This document shows, piece after piece, positions 34,432 through 42,665 of a DNA stretch of 64,000 bases. The first letter of the stretch is position 1, and every line of letters begins with the position of its first letter. Made by a program: the position numbers and the translations under genes. The stretch comes from CAZMGG01 sp964565715 (lineage in GTDB: Bacteria; Planctomycetota; UBA1135; UBA2386), in NCBI GenBank assembly GCA_964565715.1, contig CAZMGG010000002.1:47836-111835 (forward strand), written 5' to 3'. The notes under the pieces were generated by a model. That model was not told where the DNA came from. It worked only from the letters and a program-made list of their open reading frames with translations, and did no database searches.

Positions 34432-35846
34432 GGCTTCCTCCAGGCGAACACGAACTTGAAGCGCAGGCGGCCGGTGCTGCCCTCGACCTCGTTGACCTCT
34501 TCCTTGCCCTCGCTGGCGAGGTAGCCCAGCTCGCGCAGGGCCACGGTGAACTCGCTGAGGGTCATGAACGCCTGCAGGCGCGTCTCGCCGGCGACCGAGC
34601 CGGTGATGATCAGCTTGTCCTCGAAGCCGAACTCGATCGCGTCCAGCAGGACCTTGTCGGCGGCGGCATTGGCGACGCCGGCCACGGCGAGGCTGTTGGG
34701 CCGCCTTCGCGCCAGGATCTCCTGGATGCGGTCCTGGTCGGGGCTCTGCACCTCCACCACCGGCGCCGGATTCTGGATGTCCGCCAGTTCCTGCTCGAGC
34801 TGGCGGCGCTCGCCCGCGTGCTGCGCCAGCGCGGCCTCCGCCGCCGCCCGCTCGCCCTGCACGTCCATCGCGCCGGCGACGCCGACGCAGCCGAGCAGGC
34901 CAGCGGCCAGTCCGACCACCAGCCGAACCGGCGAGGCCGGGATCGTGATGGTCACGCCGTCCAGCAGCGACGGCCCCAGCCGGCCGGCGGCCAGGCGCGC
35001 CACCAGGCCCAGCGTGGCCATGCCGGGCATGGTCTGCCCCGGCGCCAGTTCCGCCGCCGGCACGAAGCGCGCCGCCGGCAGTCCCACCTCGGCGAACATC
35101 TGCAGGTCCTCGTCGGCCCGGGCGATGCGGTGGCTCAGCAGCAGGCAATCGGGCTGCGCCCCGCCGGTCTCCTTCAGGTACTCCAGAGTGCGCGGCACCT
35201 CCATCGCCAGCTGCGCCGTCAGCATGGTGGTGTCGTCGCCTTCAACCACGTCAGCGCCCGGCACCATGAACCGGCGCACCTGCGCCGGCGCGCCATCGAC
35301 GCAGACGGCGAAGCGGGCCCGCGCCGCCGAGAAGTCCACCACGCCCACCCGCGCCGAATCCTTGCCGCGCAGTGCCATGCCGAGGCACTCCTCCACCGAC
35401 CACAGCGAGCCGACCTTCAGGCCGTTCTCGGCGATCGCCGCCGCCAGCGGTTCCCACAGCGCCGCCTCCATGGCGGTCACCGCCAGCCGCAGACGGCCGC
35501 CGCCGGCCTTGCCGAGCACGCGCCCCCGCAGCAGCAGCTTCGCGCCGGCGGACATGCCGCCCAGCCGCAGCGCCTCGCGGGTGGCGAACGCCTTCAGATC
35601 GTCGACGCCGAGCCTCGGCACCTCCTTGACGAAGTGCTGGATCCGGCGCTCGCCGAGCACCACGTGCACCGAGTCGAAGTCGGGCACCTCGGTCATCAGC
35701 GCCTTCAGCGTGCTGCCCAGCGTGGCCGGATGCAGCTCGGCGAACGGCATGCGGAAACAGGACTCGACCCGGGTCGCCTTGCCGGACACGGTCACCAGGG
35801 TCAGCGACAGCGCGCCTTCCTCCAGCTCGATGATGGTGTGCTTCAT
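34428..35846 (-). CDS. GspL-like protein (fused PilM-like and PilN-like parts)
   Basis: A 472-residue protein. Residues 1-280 have the actin-like/ASKHA-type pattern of PilM or the GspL cytoplasmic domain (VGVVDFSAARARFAV near 170-185). A membrane helix at about 305-325 follows, then a coiled segment and a ferredoxin-like periplasmic domain of PilN type (330-472). One chain therefore covers PilM plus PilN, as in type II secretion GspL. It would connect the GspE ATPase to the PilO/GspM and GspC-like proteins. Confidence 0.72.
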   Translation of the reverse strand: MKHTIIELEEGALSLTLVTVSGKATRVESCFRMPFAELHPATLGSTLKALMTEVPDFDSVHVVLGERRIQHFVKEVPRLGVDDLKAFATREALRLGGMSAGAKLLLRGRVLGKAGGGRLRLAVTAMEAALWEPLAAAIAENGLKVGSLWSVEECLGMALRGKDSARVGVVDFSAARARFAVCVDGAPAQVRRFMVPGADVVEGDDTTMLTAQLAMEVPRTLEYLKETGGAQPDCLLLSHRIARADEDLQMFAEVGLPAARFVPAAELAPGQTMPGMATLGLVARLAAGRLGPSLLDGVTITIPASPVRLVVGLAAGLLGCVGVAGAMDVQGERAAAEAALAQHAGERRQLEQELADIQNPAPVVEVQSPDQDRIQEILARRRPNSLAVAGVANAAADKVLLDAIEFGFEDKLIITGSVAGETRLQAFMTLSEFTVALRELGYLASEGKEEVNEVEGSTGRLRFKFVFAWRKP

Positions 35847-35850
35847 GGCC

Positions 35851-36501
35851 TCAGAGCGTCAGGTCGTCGGCGTTGCCCATGACCCGGTCGGGTCCGGCGC
35901 TGCGCACGGTCAGGGTGGCGGCGGTGATCTGGAAGGCGACGCCGAAGCCGTCGTTGGCGTACTCGGCGCCGAGGCCCATCGCCGCCCGATCGGTGCTCCA
36001 GGTGCCGGTCAGGCTGCCGCCGGCCTCGACGAAGTTGGCCAGGGCCTCGGCGATCATCCGCAGGCGCTGCCGGGTCTTCTGCAGCCCGGGCGCGGCGCCG
36101 TAGACCCGCACCACGAACTCCTCGTTGGCGGCGCCGGAGTCGATGCCGTTCTCGCCCCGGCTGTGCACCGTCACCATGTTGGCGCCGGCGTTCACCGCGT
36201 AGACGTAGTTGACGTTGCCGCCCCACGAGTCCTGCACGCCGGTGTCGCCGGTGCCGGGCTGCAGGTAGACGTTCAGGAAGCCGGCGTCGGTCAGCGTCGC
36301 CGGCCACGCCGCGCGGTCGAAGTAGTAGGCCTCCAGCGCGTTGCCGATCGCGGTCAGCTCGCTCCGCACCTCCGCGCGCTTGTCAGCATCCATCATCGCG
36401 GTAGCCAGCGGCATCGCCGAGCCCAGCAGCAGGCCGAGCACGCCGAGCACGATCACCACCTCGATCAGGGTGAAGCCGCCGTCCTGTCGTCTACATGTCA
36501 T
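35851..36501 (-). CDS. Type II/IV pseudopilin (GspG-like) 1
   Basis: A 216-residue pseudopilin. The prepilin peptidase site is GG^FTLIEV at residues 8-14, followed by a 20-residue hydrophobic helix. The C-terminal half contains a second helix-plus-strand unit (TRQRLRMIAEALANFVEAGG). It ends in SAGPDRVMGNADDL, the Asp-rich calcium-loop pattern of GspG-type major pseudopilins. The start overlaps the preceding pilin gene by 11 nt. Confidence 0.85.
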   Translation of the reverse strand: MTCRRQDGGFTLIEVVIVLGVLGLLLGSAMPLATAMMDADKRAEVRSELTAIGNALEAYYFDRAAWPATLTDAGFLNVYLQPGTGDTGVQDSWGGNVNYVYAVNAGANMVTVHSRGENGIDSGAANEEFVVRVYGAAPGLQKTRQRLRMIAEALANFVEAGGSLTGTWSTDRAAMGLGAEYANDGFGVAFQITAATLTVRSAGPDRVMGNADDLTL

Positions 36502-37288
36502 CGACCGTCCCTCCGGTTCCGTCGCCGCCCGCGCTCACCACGCCCACCGCCAGGTTGCGCAGCATGTTCCGGCCGAAGCCGTCCACCGCCATCGTCGGCG
36601 GCAGTCCGATTCCAGCCATGATCGCGCCCACCGTGGCCGGCAACGGCGGACAGCCGTGGGCGGCGCACAAGTTGGTGATGTTCGTCTCCAGCGTCGTCAT
36701 CTGCGCGTCGAGCGCGGTCCGCTGGGCCGTCGAGGCGTGCAGGTAGGACCGCCGCGCCGCCACGTACTGCCGCTGCCAGGTGCGCAGATTGGCTCGGTCG
36801 CCAGCACTCATCGACCCGGCGTCGCGGTAGGCGCTGCGCAGCAGCTTCGCGCGGATGATCCGCAGCCGCTCGCGCGTGCGATCGCGGCCCATCACCTGGC
36901 TGTCCAGCGCGAAGAGCAGGTCGTCGGCGGTGGCGTTCAGCCCATCGGGGCCGACGCTGCGCACCGTCAGCACCACCGGCGTGCCGGCGGTGGTCCAGCG
37001 CAGGTCCTGGCCCATGCCGTACGGGTCGATCCGCCAGGTGCCGGCCGCATCCAGGCCGGTGGCGGTGGCCAGGGCGGTCAGTCCCGCCGGGAAGGCGCCG
37101 TTCTGCTCGAAGGCCGCCGCGGCGTTGACCCGGACCAGCGCCAGCCGCTGCTCGGCAACCCCGGCGAGCTCGGCGCGCAGGGCGGTGCCCTTGCCCAGCA
37201 TCAGCGCGACGACACCACCGGTGGCGGCGAGCGCCACCATCAGGAACAGCAGGGCGAAACCGCCCTCCCGGCGCCGGCGCTGCGTCAT
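36491..37288 (-). CDS. Type II/IV pseudopilin 2, long form
   Basis: A 265-residue protein with the prepilin-like start RREGG^FALLFLMVALAA near residues 7-22. Ala replaces Thr at +2 and the usual Glu5 is missing (Phe in its place), as in minor pseudopilins of the GspK type. The body holds RSVGPDGLNATADDLLFAL, a GspG-like Asp loop, and then an extra helical stretch to the C-terminus. It may cap the pseudopilus. The ATG overlaps the gspF stop by 4 nt (ATGA). Confidence 0.72.
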   Translation of the reverse strand: MTQRRRREGGFALLFLMVALAATGGVVALMLGKGTALRAELAGVAEQRLALVRVNAAAAFEQNGAFPAGLTALATATGLDAAGTWRIDPYGMGQDLRWTTAGTPVVLTVRSVGPDGLNATADDLLFALDSQVMGRDRTRERLRIIRAKLLRSAYRDAGSMSAGDRANLRTWQRQYVAARRSYLHASTAQRTALDAQMTTLETNITNLCAAHGCPPLPATVGAIMAGIGLPPTMAVDGFGRNMLRNLAVGVVSAGGDGTGGTVDDM

Positions 37289-38484
37289 TTGCCGATCCCC
37301 TTCATGGCGCCGTAGATCGTGCTGATCACCAGCACCGCCACGCCGCCGACGACGACGCCGAGCAGAACGATGACGATGGGCTCCAGCATGCCGAGCGCCT
37401 TCTTCACCGCCTCCTTGACTTCGCGGTCGTAGACCTTGCTGAGCCGTTCGAAGGTGATCGGCAGCTTGCCGGCCTCCTCGCCGACCCGGACCATGCTCAT
37501 CGCCACCGGCGGCAGGAACTGCATCTCCTCGAGGGCCTCGGTCAGCCGGCTGCCGCCCATGATCCGGTCCTTGGCGTCCAGGATCGCCTGCCGCGTCTTG
37601 CGCAGGGTGATGGCGTTGGCGCAGAGCTCCAGGCCGCCGGTCACCGGGATGCCGGCGTGCAGCATCACGCCGATGTTGCGGCAGAACTGCGCGACGTTCA
37701 GGGTGTGCAGGACGTTGCTGGCGATGGGCAGCCGCGCGAACACCGCGGCGAAGATGCCGCGGCCGAAGTCGGAGCGGCCGAGCAGCACGATGGCCACGGC
37801 CGCCGCCAGCGACGCCAGCAGGATCCAGAGGATGTTGGCGGCGACGAAGCCCGACATGTCGATCATCAGGCGGCTCGCCGCTGGCAGGTCGTTGGTGACC
37901 TTCGACAGGATCGAGCTGAGCTTCGGGATCACGAACGCCATCAGGAACAGCACGAGGCCGTAGCCGGCGATGGCAAGAATCGTCGGGTAGATCATCGCCA
38001 GCTTCACCGTGCCGGCGATCTCCATCTTCCACTCCAGGAACGAGCCCACCGAGGTGAGCACCTCCGGCAGGCTGCCGGACTGCTCGCCGGCGCGCACCAG
38101 CGCGCAGAACACGTAGGGGAACGAGCGCGGATAGGCGCCCAGCACCTCGGACAGCGGCTCGCCGCTCGATACCCGCTCGCCGATCTCGCGGTAGATCTGC
38201 GCCAGCCGTTCGTCCAGCTCCTGATCCGCCAGCGCCGCCAGCGTCGACAGCAGCGGCACGCCGGCGTCGAGGGCACCGGCCATCGACTGCACGAACATCA
38301 GCAGCTTCTTGGGATGGATGCGGACGTTGCCGACCGAGCTGCTCGACTCGGCGACGACGCGCGTCTTCAGCAGCGTGTGGCCGCGCCCGTGCAGCAGTTC
38401 GTGCAGTTCCTGGTCGTCGGCCGCCTCCAGGACCGCCGTGACCCTGTCGCCGTCGCCGTCGAGGTACGTGGTGCGGAACTTCAT
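37285..38484 (-). CDS. gspF: Type II secretion/type IV pilus platform protein GspF/PilC
   Basis: A 399-residue inner-membrane platform protein. Two copies of the T2SSF domain are visible: FVQSMAGALDAGVPLLSTL near residue 75 and FCRNIGVMLHAGIPVTGGL near residue 280. Membrane helices lie at about residues 170-195, 220-240 and 370-395. The MKFRTTYLDGDGDR start is typical. First gene of the operon gspF, pilin, pilin, gspL-like, pilO-like, pilP-like, secretin. All neighbouring pairs overlap except the GspG-like pilin and gspL-like genes, which are 4 nt apart. Confidence 0.9.
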   Translation of the reverse strand: MKFRTTYLDGDGDRVTAVLEAADDQELHELLHGRGHTLLKTRVVAESSSSVGNVRIHPKKLLMFVQSMAGALDAGVPLLSTLAALADQELDERLAQIYREIGERVSSGEPLSEVLGAYPRSFPYVFCALVRAGEQSGSLPEVLTSVGSFLEWKMEIAGTVKLAMIYPTILAIAGYGLVLFLMAFVIPKLSSILSKVTNDLPAASRLMIDMSGFVAANILWILLASLAAAVAIVLLGRSDFGRGIFAAVFARLPIASNVLHTLNVAQFCRNIGVMLHAGIPVTGGLELCANAITLRKTRQAILDAKDRIMGGSRLTEALEEMQFLPPVAMSMVRVGEEAGKLPITFERLSKVYDREVKEAVKKALGMLEPIVIVLLGVVVGGVAVLVISTIYGAMKGIGK

Positions 38485-38552
38485 CGCGCACCCCGCGGCC
38501 GATGGCCGTCTGCACTGCCGACACGCTGCATGGGCGGGCTTTCGGCCGTTGA

Positions 38553-38578
38553 CGCGTCCCGACTTGATCCGGGACGCG
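38553..38578. terminator. Hairpin with GACTTGA in the loop, between gspG and gspF
   Basis: 8-bp perfect stem CGCGTCCC/GGGACGCG with a loop starting GACTTGA. The same loop word is found in two more hairpins at 39433-39457 and 39531-39548. It could be an RNA processing signal or an operator for the gspF operon; no U-tract follows. Confidence 0.35.
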
Positions 38579-38633
38579 GCCAAGTCCCCATGCGGCGGCG
38601 TCTACGGTGCGGACGGAGCCGGCGGCCGCTGCT

Positions 38634-38662
38634 GGCACCCCGGGTCACTCCGGCGGGGTGCC
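38634..38662. terminator. Hairpin between gspG and gspF
   Basis: 8-bp perfect stem GGCACCCC/GGGGTGCC with a 13-nt loop, one of two strong hairpins just downstream of gspG on the minus strand. Confidence 0.4.
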
Positions 38663-38688
38663 GGACCGCGCCTTGCTCCGGGTACGCA

Positions 38689-38723
38689 ACGACACCCCGC
38701 CGGGCGAGCCGACGGGGTGTCGT
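38689..38723 (-). terminator. Probable terminator of gspG
   Basis: 11-bp perfect stem (ACGACACCCCG with its complement) and a 13-nt loop, 43 nt after the gspG stop. No U-tract is present, as is common in G+C-rich genomes. Confidence 0.5.
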
Positions 38724-38766
38724 GCACGTCAGTCCTCGGCGCCGCCCAGCGGCCGCCGGGCGACCG

Positions 38767-39414
38767 TCATGGCTTCTCGGTCAGGATGATGCCGATGTCG
38801 TCGCCGGTGATGGCAGTGTTGGCCGTCGCCAGGTAGCTGGTGTTGAAGATGCCGTCCGGGCCGGCCGAGATCACGTAGACGCGCTTGTAGTTGGTCGCGT
38901 TGTTGATCCAGGAGGAGATCACGTTGATCACGTACGGGCGGCCCCACGGGTCCAGCGGCGCCGGGCCGGCGAGGTACGGGCCGCGCCAACGGTTGCTGCC
39001 GGTGGTCGGGTAGGCGGCGGTGGTGCTGGCGTTGGGCTGGTTCTTCAGCAGGTGATCGTCGAGAACGTCGCCGAAGTTGGCGTTCATGCCCCAGGTGGCC
39101 CACTGGTGGCCCGCGGCGTAGGGGTTGGTGGTCGGCCGCGCCGCACCCGTCATGATCACGTAGCGTGTGTTGTTGGTGCCCGCGCCGTTCCGGGTCGGCA
39201 TGATGCCGAGGTCCTTGTAGAAGGACGTGAGTGCGCCGGCGATGACCTTGATCTCGGCCTCGGCCTTCGCGCGACGCCCATCCTCCATGTAGCCGCTGAT
39301 CATCGGCACCGCAATGCCGGTCAGGAGCAGGACGACCGCGAGAACGACGATGACCTCGACCAGGGTGAAACCGCCCTGCGAGCGTTGGGCATTGACTGCC
39401 TGGTTGTGGTTCAT
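38767..39414 (-). CDS. gspG: Major pseudopilin GspG-like
   Basis: A 215-residue pseudopilin with a short leader and the cleavage site QGG^FTLVEV near residue 14, including Glu5. A hydrophobic helix (VIVVLAVVLLLTGIAVP) follows, then the GspG motif DPWGRPYVI and the terminal SAGPDGIFNTSY Asp-loop. It is longer than classical GspG (about 140 residues) because of an insertion near residues 75-140. It is separated from gspF by 282 bases of hairpins, so it is probably expressed apart from the operon, as expected for the abundant subunit. It is divergent from gspE. Confidence 0.9.
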   Translation of the reverse strand: MNHNQAVNAQRSQGGFTLVEVIVVLAVVLLLTGIAVPMISGYMEDGRRAKAEAEIKVIAGALTSFYKDLGIMPTRNGAGTNNTRYVIMTGAARPTTNPYAAGHQWATWGMNANFGDVLDDHLLKNQPNASTTAAYPTTGSNRWRGPYLAGPAPLDPWGRPYVINVISSWINNATNYKRVYVISAGPDGIFNTSYLATANTAITGDDIGIILTEKP

Positions 39415-39432
39415 GGGAGCCCCATCGGCCGG

Positions 39433-39457
39433 CCGGCGGCGCGACTTGAGCCGCCGG
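39433..39457. promoter_or_regulatory. Hairpin with GACTTGA loop, gspG-gspE intergenic copy 1
   Basis: 8-bp stem CCGGCGGC/GCCGCCGG with a loop containing GACTTGA, 18 bases upstream of the gspG start in the divergent intergenic region. Confidence 0.35.
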
Positions 39458-39530
39458 TGGATCGGCGGTGCCGATGCCGACGACGCCCGGCCCGCCACCC
39501 CGCCCTGCCACCGGCCGATCCGTCGTGGGG

Positions 39531-39548
39531 CGGCGACTTGAGTCGCCG
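39531..39548. promoter_or_regulatory. Palindrome CGGCGAC-TTGA-GTCGCCG, gspG-gspE intergenic copy 2
   Basis: Perfect 7-bp stem with a TTGA loop, 24 bases before the gspE GTG. It contains the same GACTTGA word as copy 1 and the hairpin at 38553-38578, so it may be an operator shared by the secretion genes. Confidence 0.4.
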
Positions 39549-39572
39549 GCGCCGGTTTTCCGATGCGGGACC

Positions 39573-41249
39573 GTGCCCGGAGTCCAACCAGCGCTGCTCG
39601 AGGCGATCGCCGTCGCCGCCGACCAGGACCCCCGTCTGCTCACGGAGATCCTGCGTGACGTGCAAGGCTCCGAACTCGACCAGTTCGCCCACCTCGCCAA
39701 GCTGGGGATCGTCGACCTGCAGGCCTGCCATCAGGCCTGGGCCGAGTCCCTCGGCCTGAGCTTCCATCCGCTGGACGAGAAGCGCCTCGATCCGCGCGTG
39801 CTGCACAAGCTGCCGCTGGACGTGGCCCGCCGCTACGGCGCCGTCGCCGTCGACGACTCCGAGGGGATGCTGTCGGTGGCGATGCGCAACCCGTTCGACA
39901 TCCTGGCGATCGACGCGATCCAGGAGGTCGCCGGCATGCCGGTCATGCCGGTGATGTCCACCGCCGAGGCCATCCAGCGCGCCCTGGAGCGGATGGAGAA
40001 GGGGCGCACGGGCATCGAGGGCCTGATCACCCGGCTGCAGAAGTCCGAGGTGGACCTGGCCAGCGTCAACGACGCCGACAAGCTGCGCACCGTGGTCGGT
40101 GACGACGCCGTCGTGCAGCTCGTCGACTACCTCATCGAGGAGTGCCTGCGGTCCGGCGCCAGCGACCTGCACATCGAACCGCAGCGCGACGCGCTGCGCG
40201 TCCGCGTCCGGGTCGACGGCTCGATGGAGGCCCTGCAGCAGCTGCCCACCGGCCTCGGCCGCGCCGTCGTCGCCCGTCTGAAGGTGATGGCCGGGATGGA
40301 CATCGGCGAGAGCCGGAAGCCCCAGGACGGCCGCTTCGCCGTCAGCGAGAAGATCGAGATGCGCGCGTCGGTGCTGCCGTCGGTGCTGGGCGAGAAGGCC
40401 GTGCTGCGCGTGCTCAACCGCGGCGGCGTCGCCCTCGACCCCAGCGCCCTGTGCATGCCGCCGCACAACCTGGAGCTGTTCCGCAAGGGCTACACCGCCC
40501 CGAACGGCATCGTGCTGCTCACCGGCCCGACCGGCAGCGGCAAGACCACCACGCTCTACACCGCCATGGGCGAGCTGAACACGCCGGACTGCAACGTCGT
40601 GACCGTCGAGGACCCGGTGGAGTACGAGATGGCCGGCACCACCCAGGTGCAGGTCGACGTCAAGGCCAACCGGACCTTCGCCAGCGCCCTGCGCTCGATC
40701 CTGCGTCAGGACCCGGACGTGGTGATGGTCGGCGAGATCCGCGACGCCGAGACCGCCGGCATCGCCATCCAGGCGGCGCTGACCGGCCACATGGTGCTGT
40801 CCACCCTGCACACCAACGACGCGATCAGCTCGGTGCATCGCCTGGTCGACATGGGCGTCGCCCCCTACCTGCTGGGGCCGGCGCTCCGTTGCGTGGTCGG
40901 CCAGCGGCTGGTGCCGCGGATCTGCGCCGACTGCGCCGAGCCCACCGCCGCGCCGCCGGAGCTGCTGGAGGCCTTCGGCCTCGAGGAGTCCCCCCCGGGC
41001 TTGCGCAAGGGGGCGGGCTGCAAGAGCTGCCGCGGCCGCGGCAAGCGGGGCCGGATGGGCATCCACGAGGTCATGTACGTCAGCAGCGACATGGCGCGGC
41101 TGATCAGCCGCGGCGGCGGCTCGGATCACGACCTGGAGAAGGCGGCGGTGGCCGCCGGCTACCGCCGCATGCTGCAGGACGGCCTGCTGAAGGCCACCCA
41201 GGGCCTCGTCGGGCTCGACGACGTGCTGGCCATCGCCCGCTCTGAGTGA
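39573..41249 (+). CDS. gspE: Type II secretion/type IV pilus assembly ATPase GspE/PilB
   Basis: A 558-residue hexameric ATPase driving pseudopilus assembly. An N-terminal MshEN-like domain (residues 10-130) is followed by the catalytic core: Walker A GPTGSGKTT near residue 315, the Asp box EDPVEY, Walker B region DPDVVMVGEIRDAETA and the His box TLHTND. Zinc-binding cysteines occur as CADC and CKSC near residues 452-490. The start is a GTG with GGGA upstream. Divergent from gspG. Confidence 0.93.
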   Translation: MPGVQPALLEAIAVAADQDPRLLTEILRDVQGSELDQFAHLAKLGIVDLQACHQAWAESLGLSFHPLDEKRLDPRVLHKLPLDVARRYGAVAVDDSEGMLSVAMRNPFDILAIDAIQEVAGMPVMPVMSTAEAIQRALERMEKGRTGIEGLITRLQKSEVDLASVNDADKLRTVVGDDAVVQLVDYLIEECLRSGASDLHIEPQRDALRVRVRVDGSMEALQQLPTGLGRAVVARLKVMAGMDIGESRKPQDGRFAVSEKIEMRASVLPSVLGEKAVLRVLNRGGVALDPSALCMPPHNLELFRKGYTAPNGIVLLTGPTGSGKTTTLYTAMGELNTPDCNVVTVEDPVEYEMAGTTQVQVDVKANRTFASALRSILRQDPDVVMVGEIRDAETAGIAIQAALTGHMVLSTLHTNDAISSVHRLVDMGVAPYLLGPALRCVVGQRLVPRICADCAEPTAAPPELLEAFGLEESPPGLRKGAGCKSCRGRGKRGRMGIHEVMYVSSDMARLISRGGGSDHDLEKAAVAAGYRRMLQDGLLKATQGLVGLDDVLAIARSE

Positions 41250-41264
41250 TCGACCGGGGGATCG

Positions 41265-42665
41265 TCAGGCGGGCTTGCGGCTGAGCCGCAGCAGGCGCAC
41301 CACCGTCACCAGCAGGCAGGCGCCCAGGATGCCGCCCGCCGCCGGCAGCGCCACCCGGCTGGCCACCACCCAGTCCGGCGTCGCCTCGCCCTGGAACCGG
41401 TACCAGCCATGGGTGGTGCCGGCGGCGGTGAGCCACACCACCAGCACCGCCAGCGAGAGGCTGATCCCGCGCAGCAGCCGCCGCGACAACGGCGCGTCCA
41501 GCACCGCCAGCGCCGGCCGGCCGCCCAGTTCGCCGAGCAACCAGCACGAGGTGCCGAGCAGCACCAGGGTGTCGATGCCGATGGTCGTGCCCATCGCGTG
41601 GCCGACGATGACGTGGGTGCCGTGGATCACGCTGTTCAGGTTTGGCACCGAGATCACGATCGACCCGGCCAGCATCACCGTGGTCCACCACTTGGCGTGC
41701 ACCAGCCAGCCGCCGCGGCCGCAGAACGGCCCGGTCGCCCGCTTCGCCAGCATCCGGCCCAGGTCCACCATCAGCTTCCAGAGGATGACGATCTCCAGCA
41801 TCGACACGACGAACGCCACCCACTTCACCAGCTCCATCTGCGGCAGGTGGTAGGTGTGGTGCACGTAGTTGGTGAAGGAGTTGAGGCAGCCGACGCCGAA
41901 CAACCAGAAGGCCAGCGACGACTGCGCGTAGCGACGGTCGCCGGACAGGCGCTCGCCGACGTAGGTCAGCGAGCCGTACATCAGGAAGTTGAACGACCCG
42001 ACCAGCGTGCCGCAGGACTTCCACTGCACCTGCAGGTCGCGCACCGGCTGCTCGAACACCGACGGCAGCAGCCAGGCGTGGCCCTCGACGAAGGTGTAGA
42101 CGAAGTAGCAGACGCCGACGGCCCAGAACCACAGGTAGACCGGCTGGGCCCAGAAGCCGTGGCGCAGCCGGCGCAGGAAGGTCCAGGCGAAGGCCAGCCA
42201 GCCCAGCAGCAGGGCGCCGCTGAACACCGGATGGAACTCCAGGTACTCGCGACCGGTGGTGACGCCGAGCGGCGTGGTCACCAGGATGCCGGCGCCGGCG
42301 AACAGCCAGCACGCGGTGTGGAAGCGGAAGCGGGTCCGGTCCGCCGGCTGCAGCCCGCCATGGCTGGTGCTCAGCCAGTGGTACATCACCGCGATCGAGG
42401 CGCCGAAGATCCACAGCGAGGCGAAGGTGGTGTGCAGGGGCCGCAGCCGGGCGAGGCCCAGGTCCAGGCCGTTCAGCCAGGTCGACGCCGCCGGCAGGTA
42501 GTGCAGCGCCGCCACGGCGCCGCCGAACACGGCGATGACGACGCAGGTGAGCGCCATCCGGAGCTGCACCACCACGGTGCGGTCGAGGCCCGTGGTCGGC
42601 GCGGCCGGCGCGCTGGTCTTCGCCACCGCGGCGCCGCCGGGCTGCTGGGTGAGGATCCCGGTCAT
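41265..42665 (-). CDS. NorB-like heme-copper oxidoreductase subunit (nitric oxide reductase/cbb3 family)
   Basis: A 466-residue, roughly 12-helix protein. Family landmarks are H78 in RPLHTTF (low-spin heme), TGREYLEFHP, which matches the GREFLEQP segment of cytochrome-c NO reductase NorB, FVEGHAW (H196, probable CuB ligand beside E194), H269-H270 in YVHHTYH (CuB) and H356 in VGHAMGT (high-spin heme). In classical NorB and CcoN the last motif is HxH; here the second His is Met358, so the low-spin heme may be His/Met ligated. It pairs with the diheme cytochrome gene (ATGA overlap), so the complex probably takes electrons from cytochrome c and reduces NO or O2. Confidence 0.78.
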   Translation of the reverse strand: MTGILTQQPGGAAVAKTSAPAAPTTGLDRTVVVQLRMALTCVVIAVFGGAVAALHYLPAASTWLNGLDLGLARLRPLHTTFASLWIFGASIAVMYHWLSTSHGGLQPADRTRFRFHTACWLFAGAGILVTTPLGVTTGREYLEFHPVFSGALLLGWLAFAWTFLRRLRHGFWAQPVYLWFWAVGVCYFVYTFVEGHAWLLPSVFEQPVRDLQVQWKSCGTLVGSFNFLMYGSLTYVGERLSGDRRYAQSSLAFWLFGVGCLNSFTNYVHHTYHLPQMELVKWVAFVVSMLEIVILWKLMVDLGRMLAKRATGPFCGRGGWLVHAKWWTTVMLAGSIVISVPNLNSVIHGTHVIVGHAMGTTIGIDTLVLLGTSCWLLGELGGRPALAVLDAPLSRRLLRGISLSLAVLVVWLTAAGTTHGWYRFQGEATPDWVVASRVALPAAGGILGACLLVTVVRLLRLSRKPA

